Shown here in pieces: positions 54,918 through 61,983 of a stretch of DNA of 64,000 nucleotides; the stretch's first letter is position 1, and every line of letters begins with the position of its first letter. The stretch is from Methylobacterium aquaticum (lineage in GTDB: Bacteria; Pseudomonadota; Alphaproteobacteria; Rhizobiales; Beijerinckiaceae). The stretch spans positions 5,377,001 through 5,441,000 of the forward strand of contig NZ_CP043627.1 in assembly GCF_016804325.1 (NCBI RefSeq), given 5' to 3'. A program made the position numbers and the translations under genes. The notes beneath the pieces were generated by a model. That model was not told the origin of the DNA. It saw only the letters and a list, made by a program, of their open reading frames with translations, and made no database searches.

Positions 54918-55276
54918 ATGCTGCGCCCCGCCCTGACCGCCGGCCTGACGACCTCGGTTCTCGCCGCGAGCTTGGCGCTCGCCGCGGGCTTGTCGCTGGC
55001 CGCGGGCCTGGCGCTGGCCGCGCCCGCGATGGCGGGCGGCGATCCCCATACGATGCATCAGGCGCCCACCGGGTCCGGATGGGGTCGCCCGGGACAGGCG
55101 CCGGCCCCCGATCCGTCCGCCGGCATCACCGGGCCGGACCCGTACAGTTCTACGGCTCGCCGGTGCGGCCGGTCTCCTACGGCGAGACCGACGGCGCGGC
55201 CTACCACGCCTGGCTGCCGCGCAACGCCAACCTGCCGATCTACAACGTCCCGCCGCCGTTCTTCCCGGAGCCCTGA
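54918..55276 (+). pseudogene. Small secreted protein interrupted by a frameshift
   Basis: The plus-strand frame from 54918 encodes a good signal peptide (leucine/alanine core to about residue 40, ending APAMAGG) and a Pro/Gly-rich stretch to ITGPDP. Near 55142 the frame then turns to Arg/Thr/Pro noise. The minus-one frame instead gives a natural continuation, VQFYGSPVRPVSYGETDGAA, then LPIYNVPPPFFPEP, ending at 55276. One G missing from the CCCGTAC site would restore a product of about 118 residues. The protein is probably periplasmic and of unknown function. It may be a true pseudogene or a sequencing artefact. Confidence 0.6.
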
Positions 55277-55369
55277 CGGGGTCGTCTCGAACCACCGACC
55301 CTCGGCCTGGATCGAAGCGGGGCACCGGGGCGTTAGGCCTGGCGTGGAAACCCGTAAGGGAGCCGAGCC

Positions 55370-55765
55370 GTGCCCGATCCGACCGCATCAGCCAACGATC
55401 ACGTGCCGTCCCCGAGCCTGCCGGATCAGGACTTGCGCCCGATCGACCTCGCGGCGCCGGGTTCGCCCGACCGCCTCGACGACGAGACGCGCGCCCATCT
55501 CGCCCGTGCCGGGCGGGAGGCCCTCGATGATTGCCTGCGCCGCTTCACCCCCGAGGAGCGCGAGGATTTCTGGCGCGCGATCTGCCGCTGCTACAACCGG
55601 CCGTACAATGCCGCCGAAACCTCGCCGGCCGACACCCTGACGCGCGGGGCCTCCCCTGCCGATGCCGTGCCTCCGATATCGCCGGATGCCGTTCCGGCTC
55701 CGCACGTGATCGGGGCCGTCAGGCCGGGGCTGGACGGCGCCCTGGCGGAGATCGCGCTCCGGTGA
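55370..55765 (+). CDS. Hypothetical protein
   Basis: A 131-residue soluble protein with a Pro/Asp/Ser-rich N-terminus, a short helical centre (ALDDCLRRFTPEEREDFWRA, about 57-75) and a Pro/Ala-rich end. The GTG at 55370 has GGGAG about seven bases upstream. I do not recognise a family and see no signal peptide or membrane segment. It is convergent with fliP, with a 100-bp gap. Coding bias looks ordinary, but a small chance remains that it is not expressed. Confidence 0.5.
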   Translation: MPDPTASANDHVPSPSLPDQDLRPIDLAAPGSPDRLDDETRAHLARAGREALDDCLRRFTPEEREDFWRAICRCYNRPYNAAETSPADTLTRGASPADAVPPISPDAVPAPHVIGAVRPGLDGALAEIALR

Positions 55766-55865
55766 GCGCACGGGCCGCCGCCCTCGTGCCGTCCCACCGC
55801 GCCGGGACGTCCCTGCGCCGCGTGCCGCGCGGGGCCCGGCCCCGGGGAGGCGGCACGGTCGCGGA

Positions 55866-56651
55866 TCAGTTCCCGTAGCTCTGCACCAGGGAGCCGGCCA
55901 CCAGGGTCCAGCCGTCGACCAGCACGAAGAAGATCAGCTTGAACGGCAGCGCCACGGTGGCGGGCGGCAGCATCATCATGCCGACCGACATCAGGATCGA
56001 CGCGACCACGAGGTCGATGATCAGGAACGGGATGAACAGCAGGAAGCCGATCTCGAAGGCGCGGCGCAGTTCCGAGATCATGAAGGCGGGGGTCAGGATC
56101 TCGAGGCCGACCGCCTCGGGGCCGGCCGGCGTCGGGGCCCGGGCGAGGTCGAGGAAGAGCTTCAGGTCCTTCTCGCGCACGCTGCGCAGCATGAACGCCT
56201 TGAACGGCTGGCTCGCCCGCTCGAAGGCCTGGTTCTGCTGGATCTGCCCGGCGAGCAGCGGCTCGATGCCGGTGCGGTAGGCCTCCCGCGCCGTCGGCGC
56301 CATCACGAAGGCGGTGAGGAACAGCGACAGGCTGACGATCACGGCGTTCGGCGGCGCCGTCTGGGTGCCGAGCGCCGAGCGCAGGATCGACAGGACCACC
56401 ACGATGCGGGTGAACGAGGTCGCCATCACCAGGACCGAGGGCGCGAGCGCCAGGATGGTGATGAGGGCGACGAGCTGCAGGGCCCGTTCGGTGACGCCGC
56501 CGCTGGGGCCGAGATCGACCGTCAGGCTCTGCGCCAGGGCCGTTCCGCCCGACAGGAACAGCAGGGCCACCACCGCGCGGCAGAGAAGCGGCAGGCGCCG
56601 AACCGGCAGGCGAAGGATCGGGGGGAGGGAGCGGGGAGTCGGGGGCACCAT
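55866..56651 (-). CDS. fliP: Flagellar type III export protein FliP
   Basis: A 261-residue core export-gate subunit. An N-terminal signal sequence (to about residue 40) is followed by FliP blocks: VALITILALAPSVLVMATSF, RIVVVLSILRSALGTQTAPP, FLTAFVMAPT, AFERASQPFKAFML, and LTPAFMISELRRAFEIGFLL, then DLVVASILMSVGMMMLPP. FliP5 with FliQ4 and FliR1 forms the export channel. The start ATG at 56651 is inferred; upstream frame continuation overlaps fliO in another frame. It lies 110 bp after fliO on the same strand and probably shares its transcript. Confidence 0.95.
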   Translation of the reverse strand: MVPPTPRSLPPILRLPVRRLPLLCRAVVALLFLSGGTALAQSLTVDLGPSGGVTERALQLVALITILALAPSVLVMATSFTRIVVVLSILRSALGTQTAPPNAVIVSLSLFLTAFVMAPTAREAYRTGIEPLLAGQIQQNQAFERASQPFKAFMLRSVREKDLKLFLDLARAPTPAGPEAVGLEILTPAFMISELRRAFEIGFLLFIPFLIIDLVVASILMSVGMMMLPPATVALPFKLIFFVLVDGWTLVAGSLVQSYGN

Positions 56652-56761
56652 GGCGGCGCACCCTGGCCGTCGCGGGGGCGGCCCGCAAGCGCCGCGCCCG
56701 CCGCACCCCGTCGAGGGTGGGCGGGCGCGGTTCCGCTGCAACAGCCGGGGATGCCTTAACG

Positions 56762-57979
56762 TCAGCGCTTGTCGAGCGGCCGGCCGAGGAGCCGGGCGAA
56801 CTCGGCCTCGATCTCCTCGACCGAGAACGGATTCTGGACCGAGGACGGCTTCGGGGCCGGGGCCGGTTCCTCCGGCGGCGGGGCGGGAGGAGCCGGAGGC
56901 GGCTCGGGGACGGGTTCTGGCGGAGGCGGCGGGACCGGCTCGGGCTCCGGCGGCGGGGGCGGCGGCTCGGGGATCGGTTCCGGCTCCGGCGGCGGGGCCG
57001 GCTCGGGTTCCGGCGGCGGCGGAGGAGGCGCCGGCTCGGGCGGGGCCGGCTCGGGCTCCGGCGGCGGCTCGGGCATCACCGGGGCCGGCATCGCCGGAGC
57101 GGTCGGGCGGGCCGGCGCCACCGCCGAGGAGGGCCGCCGCAAGGCCTCCTCGAGCTGGCGGGCCATGTCGTTGAGGATCGCCGCATCGACGGTGCGCGGC
57201 TCGGCCCCGCGGGTCCCGGCCGGCGCGGGCACCGGCTCGGGATGGACGACCGGCTCCGGCATCGGCGGGGGAACCGGCACCACCGGCGGCACGGGCGCGG
57301 TGAAGGCCGGCGCGGCGAAGAGGGCGGCCTCGGCGGCCGGCGGCACCTCCAGGGGCGGCGGCGTCTGGCGGGCGGCACGCAGGCTCGGCGGCTCGACCCG
57401 GCGCGAGGCGTTGAAGCGCGAGGACGATCGCGCCGGCTCGGCGGCCAGGTCCGGGGCCTCGTGGCGCGTGGGTTCCTGGCGCGGGACCTCCTGGCGCGGG
57501 ACCGGCGCGAAGGCGGCCGCGACCCGCTCGGGCTCCGGCGCGGGCGGGCGCGGCAGCTCCGGCTCGGGGAAGGGCGGCGGCAAGGGCGCCGGCTCGGTGC
57601 CCGCCGGCAGGGGGAGCGGCGCCTCGCTCTCGGGCTCCGACCGGTCGGCGATCTCCGCCGAGACCCGGGCGGTGCCGGTCCGCACGATGTTGCGCTCGAC
57701 CACCACGTCGTTCGGACCGCCGACCAGCAGAAGGTGCTCGGTGTTGTCGCGCCGCAACAGGATCAGCTGGCGCTGCCGGTCCAGCTCGTAGATGTCGACG
57801 ATGCCGAGCCGCGGCTGCCGGCTGCGGCCGGTGCCGCCGTTGCCCCCCAGGGTAAGCCGGCCCCGTGCGAACCGTTTCGCCCCGAGGGCGAACAGGCTGA
57901 GGAGCACGACCATGATCAGGAAGACGATCAGGTAGGAGAGCAAGGGCGAACCGTCCGTCCCGAGGATCGAGGAGAGCAA
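56762..57979 (-). CDS. fliO: FliO-like flagellar biosynthesis protein with long Pro/Glu-rich tail
   Basis: A 405-residue protein. A single transmembrane helix (about 14-33) precedes the FliO domain, with RLGIVDIYELDRQRQLILLR, then NTEHLLLVGGPNDVVVERNI. FliO stabilises FliP during assembly of the export gate. The bulk of the protein (about 110-380) is a disordered, extremely Pro/Glu-rich tail made of PEPEPAPP-like units, and a short conserved-looking end NPFSVEEIEAEFARLLGRPL follows. Usual FliO proteins are 90-150 residues, so the tail is exceptional. The start is a TTG at 57979. It is upstream of fliP and divergent from flgB. Confidence 0.82.
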   Translation of the reverse strand: MLSSILGTDGSPLLSYLIVFLIMVVLLSLFALGAKRFARGRLTLGGNGGTGRSRQPRLGIVDIYELDRQRQLILLRRDNTEHLLLVGGPNDVVVERNIVRTGTARVSAEIADRSEPESEAPLPLPAGTEPAPLPPPFPEPELPRPPAPEPERVAAAFAPVPRQEVPRQEPTRHEAPDLAAEPARSSSRFNASRRVEPPSLRAARQTPPPLEVPPAAEAALFAAPAFTAPVPPVVPVPPPMPEPVVHPEPVPAPAGTRGAEPRTVDAAILNDMARQLEEALRRPSSAVAPARPTAPAMPAPVMPEPPPEPEPAPPEPAPPPPPPEPEPAPPPEPEPIPEPPPPPPEPEPVPPPPPEPVPEPPPAPPAPPPEEPAPAPKPSSVQNPFSVEEIEAEFARLLGRPLDKR

Positions 57980-58199
57980 AGCGTGGTCTCACTGATGAGG
58001 CGCACGCGGGGCACGCCGACGATTGAGGAGCCTTCTAGCACGGCTGTGCCGGGCCTGCGCAGGGGACGTTTACATATCGTTAACAGCTTTGGGGGGCGTT
58101 GCGGATAAGCCGCGGGGGACGCGGCGACAGGTGCCGTCTTAACCAGGTTTTAACCATGCGCTAGGCAGATTGTGCCGGTCAAAACCGGAAGGCCCGCCC
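57980..58199. promoter_or_regulatory. Divergent control region of the flagellar fliOP and flgBC-fliE operons
   Basis: A 220-bp gap between oppositely oriented flagellar operons. It contains A/T-richer patches GTTTACATATCGTTAACAG (58069-58087) and CTTAACCAGGTTTTAACC (58138-58155), the latter about 45 bp before the flgB start and a candidate core promoter. I cannot assign a sigma factor. Confidence 0.45.
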
Positions 58200-58604
58200 G
58201 TGTCGGTCACCGATCTCCCCCTCGTCGCGATGTTGCGCAACCGGATGCAGTGGCAGCAGACCCGCCAGAAGGTCCTGGCCGAGAACGTCGCCAATGCCGA
58301 CACGCCGGGCTTCAAGGCCCACGACCTCAAGGCGCCGCGCTTCCGCCCGGACGGCGCGCTGGCCGCCGCCGGCCTGCCGGGGGTCGGCCTGGAGCGCACC
58401 AGCCTCGTCCACCTCGCCGGGACCGGCCAGGCCTCGCCGCCGGAGGAGCGGGCGGGCACGCGCTTCGAGATGATGCCGAGCGGCAACGCCGTGAGCCTCG
58501 AGGACGAGATGCTGAAGGCCGCCGACAACCAGGGCGACTACCAGCTCGCCAGCCTCCTCTACCGCAAGAGCCTGCAGACCCTGCGCATCGCGGTCGGCAA
58601 GTAA
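58200..58604 (+). CDS. flgB: Flagellar basal-body rod protein FlgB
   Basis: A 134-residue proximal rod protein. The N-terminal flagellin-type rod motif NRMQWQQTRQKVLAENVANA, then DTPGFKAHDLK, and the C-terminal YQLASLLYRKSLQTLRIAVG helix are typical. It is exported through the type III gate to form the rod with FlgC, FlgF and FlgG. I chose the GTG at 58200 because GGAAGG lies about eight bases upstream, giving SVTDLPLVAML as the start. It leads a six-gene operon through flhB. The gap to flgC is 123 bp. Confidence 0.93.
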   Translation: MSVTDLPLVAMLRNRMQWQQTRQKVLAENVANADTPGFKAHDLKAPRFRPDGALAAAGLPGVGLERTSLVHLAGTGQASPPEERAGTRFEMMPSGNAVSLEDEMLKAADNQGDYQLASLLYRKSLQTLRIAVGK

Positions 58605-58727
58605 GGTCCGTCGGCAAAGTCTCCCCGTCGGCAAAGTCGTTCCCCCTGAACCCGCCCCGCCGCGCCTGCGTATCTCCGCGACGGTCGTCCCCCTGATTCT
58701 TCGTCACACCGTCCCGAGGTGGGTTCC

Positions 58728-59138
58728 ATGGATTTCAACAAGGCGATCGGCATCGCGGCCTCCGGGCTCAAGGTCCAGTCGGGCCGGATGCGGGTGATCT
58801 CGGAGAACATCGCCAACGCGGATTCGGCGCCGACCAGCGCCGCCGCCGAGCCCTACCGGCGCAAGATCCCGACCTTCACCAATCACATCGACCGCGAGCT
58901 CGACGCGTCGGTGGTGGATCTGGGCCGCGTGCGCAAGGACCAGAGCCCGTTCCGCTCCAAGCAGGATCCCGGCAACCCCGCCGCCGACGCCAACGGCACG
59001 GTGCGGATGCCCAACGTCAACGTCCTCGTCGAGACCGTCGACATGCGCGAGGCCCAGCGCTCCTACGAAGCGAACCTCAACATGGTCACGCTCACCAACC
59101 GCATGGTGTCCCGCACCATCGACATCCTCAAGGCCTGA
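58728..59138 (+). CDS. flgC: Flagellar basal-body rod protein FlgC
   Basis: A 136-residue proximal rod protein. The N-terminal MDFNKAIGIAASGLKVQSGR, then MRVISENIANADS, matches the rod-protein helix. The C-terminal VDMREAQRSYEANLNMVTLT, then NRMVSRTIDILKA, is the coiled-coil end common to FlgB/C/F/G. A GAGG eight bases upstream supports the ATG at 58728 over a GTG at 58719. It sits two bases before the fliE start, so both are co-translated. Confidence 0.95.
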   Translation: MDFNKAIGIAASGLKVQSGRMRVISENIANADSAPTSAAAEPYRRKIPTFTNHIDRELDASVVDLGRVRKDQSPFRSKQDPGNPAADANGTVRMPNVNVLVETVDMREAQRSYEANLNMVTLTNRMVSRTIDILKA

Positions 59139-59140
59139 CC

Positions 59141-59452
59141 ATGACCACCAACGCTTTCGCGGCCGGCGCCTACGCCGCCATCCAGAACATGGGCCGCGCG
59201 CCCACCTCCGGCCTCACCGGGGCCGGCGCGGGGGAGGGCGGCTTCACCCAGCTCCTGTCGTCGGCCCTCGACGGGGTGTCGGAAGCCGGCAAGCGCGCCG
59301 ACGGCCAGGCCATGGCGGTCGCCGCCGGCAAGGCCAACGTCGTCGACGTGGTGACCGCGGTGGCCGAGAGCGAGACCGCGCTCCAGACCCTGGTGGCGGT
59401 GCGCGACCGGGTGATCTCGGCCTACGAGGACATCATGCGGATGCAGATCTAG
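59141..59452 (+). CDS. fliE: Flagellar hook-basal body complex protein FliE
   Basis: A 103-residue protein linking the MS-ring to the rod. The C-terminal domain is characteristic: KANVVDVVTAVAESETALQT, then LVAVRDRVISAYEDIMRMQI. The N-terminal part has the Gly-rich AGAYAAIQNMGRAP common in alphaproteobacteria. The ATG is two bases after the flgC stop, and fliQ begins 17 bases after its own stop, consistent with one operon. Confidence 0.94.
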   Translation: MTTNAFAAGAYAAIQNMGRAPTSGLTGAGAGEGGFTQLLSSALDGVSEAGKRADGQAMAVAAGKANVVDVVTAVAESETALQTLVAVRDRVISAYEDIMRMQI

Positions 59453-59469
59453 GGAAGCGTCGGCGCCCG

Positions 59470-59736
59470 ATGACCGGTCTCGCCATCCTCGACGTCGCCC
59501 GCGACGGCATCCTCACCTTCCTCAAGGTCGCTGGCCCCCTGATGGTCGTCGCCCTCGTCGTGGGCCTCGTCGTGTCGCTGTTCCAGGCGCTCACCCAGAT
59601 CCAGGAACAGACCCTGATCTACGTGCCCAAGATCGTCGCGGTCTTCGCCGCGATGCTGCTGATGCTGCCCTTCATGGGCGATGCGCTCGCCGGCTACATG
59701 ACCCGCATCGCCGCCCGGATCGCCGCGGGGGGATGA
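59470..59736 (+). CDS. fliQ: Flagellar type III export protein FliQ
   Basis: An 88-residue export-gate subunit with two transmembrane hairpin helices: AGPLMVVALVVGLVVSLFQA, then LTQIQEQTLIYVPKIVAVFA, which includes the conserved TQIQEQTL loop. Four copies pair with FliP5 and FliR1 in the channel. It follows fliE closely, but 277 bp containing a palindromic repeat separate it from fliR. Confidence 0.95.
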   Translation: MTGLAILDVARDGILTFLKVAGPLMVVALVVGLVVSLFQALTQIQEQTLIYVPKIVAVFAAMLLMLPFMGDALAGYMTRIAARIAAGG

Positions 59737-59801
59737 CATGCGGGGCGGTTCGGCGGGTGACGACGGGCGTTTGGCCTTCGCCTCGACGGGAGGGACCTCC
59801 A

Positions 59802-59949
59802 CCGCGTCATTCCGGGGCCGCGTAGCGGAGCCCGGAATCCAGAACCGCGGTTCGTTCAGGATGAGGCGGGACGCTGCCGGCCTGTTCCGGAACCACCTGA
59901 GCGTCTGGATTCCGGGCTCCGCTGTCGCGGCCCCGGAATGACGCAGCGG
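59802..59949. repeat. Palindromic intergenic repeat, CATTCCGGGGCCGCG family, copy 3, inside the flagellar operon
   Basis: The left arm (59805-59842) reads GTCATTCCGGGGCCGCG, then GCGGAGCCCGGAATCCAG. The right arm (59903-59943) mirrors it, ending CCCCGGAATGAC. The outer bases CCGC and GCGG extend the symmetry. Sixty bases of unrelated spacer separate the arms. It fills the centre of the fliQ-fliR gap (59737-60013), which has no gene, and would fold into a long stem in the operon mRNA. Short open frames within it are chance. Confidence 0.85.
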
Positions 59950-60013
59950 CTGGCTATTCCGTCGAGCAAATCGGATAAGCCTCGAATCTCCAACGCCGCG
60001 GATTTCCCCGGAC

Positions 60014-60787
60014 GTGAACCTCCTCCTGCCCGGCCTCGCCTCGGCCTTCCTCCTGACCTTCGCGCGGGTCGGCACGCTGGTGATGCTGATGCCGGGCGTC
60101 GGCGAGGCGATGGTCAGCCCGCGCCTGCGCCTCGCCTTCGCGCTGCTGCTCTCCCTCGTGCTGTTTCCGGTCGCCCGCCCGCTGCTCCCCGGGGGCACGG
60201 GGCCGGAGCCCGGCGGCGCGGCGACGGCGCTCGTCGGCGTGCTGTTCGGCGAGATCGCGGTCGGCCTGGTTCTGGGCCTGAGCGTGCGGGCGGTCATCGC
60301 CGCGCTCCAGAGCGCCGGGACGATCATCGCCCAGCAGCTCGGCCTCTCCTTCGCGATGACGGTCGACCCGTCCCTCGGCAACCAGCAGGCGACGCTCGGC
60401 AGCTTCCTGAGCCTCCTCGGCCTCACCCTGGTGCTCACCTCCGACCTGCACCACCTGGCGCTCGCCGGCATCCGCGATTCCTACGTCCTGATGCCGCCGG
60501 TCGGCATGCCGGCCACCGGCGACGCCGCCGCCTTCGCGGTGCAGGCGGTGACCCGCGGCTTCACCCTGGCGGTGCAGATCTCGGCGCCGTTCATCGCCTT
60601 CGGCATCCTGTTCAACCTCGGCCTCGGCGTGCTCTCGCGCCTGATGCCGCAGATGCAGGTGTTCTTCGTCGCCACCCCGGCGGCGATCCTGATCGGCATG
60701 CTGGTCTTCCTGGCGACGATCGGGGTGATCATGGGGGTGTTCGTCGACGATCTCGGCCGTTTCCTGGCCGATCTCGGGAGGGCGTGA
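60014..60787 (+). CDS. fliR: Flagellar type III export protein FliR
   Basis: A 257-residue multi-helix export-gate subunit. FliR hallmarks are the N-terminal LASAFLLTFARVGTLVMLMP, the central AALQSAGTIIAQQLGLSFAM and the C-terminal NLGLGVLSRLMPQMQVFFVA. One copy joins FliP and FliQ in the channel. The start is a GTG at 60014; the ribosome site is unclear, which matters because the fliQ-fliR gap holds a palindromic repeat. It ends four bases before flhB. Confidence 0.95.
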   Translation: MNLLLPGLASAFLLTFARVGTLVMLMPGVGEAMVSPRLRLAFALLLSLVLFPVARPLLPGGTGPEPGGAATALVGVLFGEIAVGLVLGLSVRAVIAALQSAGTIIAQQLGLSFAMTVDPSLGNQQATLGSFLSLLGLTLVLTSDLHHLALAGIRDSYVLMPPVGMPATGDAAAFAVQAVTRGFTLAVQISAPFIAFGILFNLGLGVLSRLMPQMQVFFVATPAAILIGMLVFLATIGVIMGVFVDDLGRFLADLGRA

Positions 60788-60791
60788 GCGG

Positions 60792-61856
60792 ATGTCGGAG
60801 CAGGCCGACCAGGAAGACCGCACCGAAGACCCGACCCAGCGACGCCTCGACGACGCGATCAAGCGGGGCGACGTCGCGACGAGCCAGGAGGTCAACACCT
60901 TCCTGATGCTCGGCGCCTTCACCCTGGTGCTGATGATCGCCGCCGCCCCCCTGGCCCGCGGCCTGCTCGCCGACCTGCGCGGCCTCTTGGCCCACCTGCA
61001 CGAGGTGCCCTCGGACCCCGCCGGCTACCTCGCCTTCGGCCGGAGGGCGATCCTCGCCGGGCTCCTCGCGCTGGCGGTGCCGATGGGGGCGGTGGCGGCG
61101 GCGGGCCTCGTCGGCGGCCTGTTCCAGCATCCCCTGGTCTGGACCGCCGAGACGCTCGCGCCGAAATTCTCGCGCATCTCGCCGATGGCCGGCCTCAAGC
61201 GGCTGCTCGGCCCGGAGGCGTGGTTCCAGTTCGGCAAGGGCGTGGTCAAGATCCTGCTCGTCGGCATCGCCGCCGGCATGGTCCTGTGGGGCGACCGCGA
61301 CCGGCTCGAGGCCTTCGCCCGGATGGAGCCGCAGGGCGTGCTCCAGGGCACCCTCGCGCTCTGCCTGCGGCTGATGGGCGCGGTGCTGGCATCGTATGTC
61401 GTCGTCACCCTGGGCGACGCCCTCTACCAGCGCTTCCGCTGGCGGGCCAAGCTTCGCATGTCGAAGCAGGAGATGAAGGAGGAGATGAAGGAGCAGGACG
61501 GCAACCCGGAGGTGAAGGGGCGCCTGCGCCAGATCCGCATGCAGCGGGTGAAGAAGCGCATGATGGCGGCGGTGCCGGGGGCCAGCGTGATCGTCACCAA
61601 CCCGACCCACTACGCGGTGGCGCTCCGCTACGAGGCCGGGATGGCGGCGCCCGTCTGCGTCGCCAAGGGCGTCGACGCGCTCGCCTTCCGCATCCGCGAG
61701 GTGGCGCGCGAGGCCGGCGTGCCGGTGGTCGAGAACCCGCCGCTGGCGCGCGCCCTCCACGCCACCGTCGACATCGACGAGGCGGTGCCGCCCGAGCATT
61801 ACCGCGCCGTGGCCGAGGTGATCGGCTACGTGATGCGCCTGCGGCGGCGGCACTAG
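60792..61856 (+). CDS. flhB: Flagellar type III export switch protein FlhB
   Basis: A 354-residue export-gate protein. The N-terminal cytoplasmic segment DRTEDPTQRRLDDAI precedes four transmembrane helices, and then the autocleavage site NPTH (270-273) in VIVTNPTHYAVALRY. The C-terminal domain has CVAKGVDALAFRIREVARE and VVENPPLARALHATVDIDE. Self-cleavage switches substrate from rod/hook to filament type. It ends the operon begun by flgB; cckA follows after 127 bp. Confidence 0.96.
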   Translation: MSEQADQEDRTEDPTQRRLDDAIKRGDVATSQEVNTFLMLGAFTLVLMIAAAPLARGLLADLRGLLAHLHEVPSDPAGYLAFGRRAILAGLLALAVPMGAVAAAGLVGGLFQHPLVWTAETLAPKFSRISPMAGLKRLLGPEAWFQFGKGVVKILLVGIAAGMVLWGDRDRLEAFARMEPQGVLQGTLALCLRLMGAVLASYVVVTLGDALYQRFRWRAKLRMSKQEMKEEMKEQDGNPEVKGRLRQIRMQRVKKRMMAAVPGASVIVTNPTHYAVALRYEAGMAAPVCVAKGVDALAFRIREVAREAGVPVVENPPLARALHATVDIDEAVPPEHYRAVAEVIGYVMRLRRRH

Positions 61857-61983
61857 ACGGTGTCGGGAACGAACCGGGAATTCATTCCACGGAAACGCCG
61901 CGCCTGCTAGGGAACGGACGAGACGGGCCTTTCACGGGCCGCATGGTCGGGACCGGCCGGTCCCTGGGGAGTGTCGAGGCGAC

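Noticed and set aside
59738..59941. 67-codon frame between fliQ and fliR
   Set aside because: It is almost entirely the CATTCCGG repeat and has no domain.
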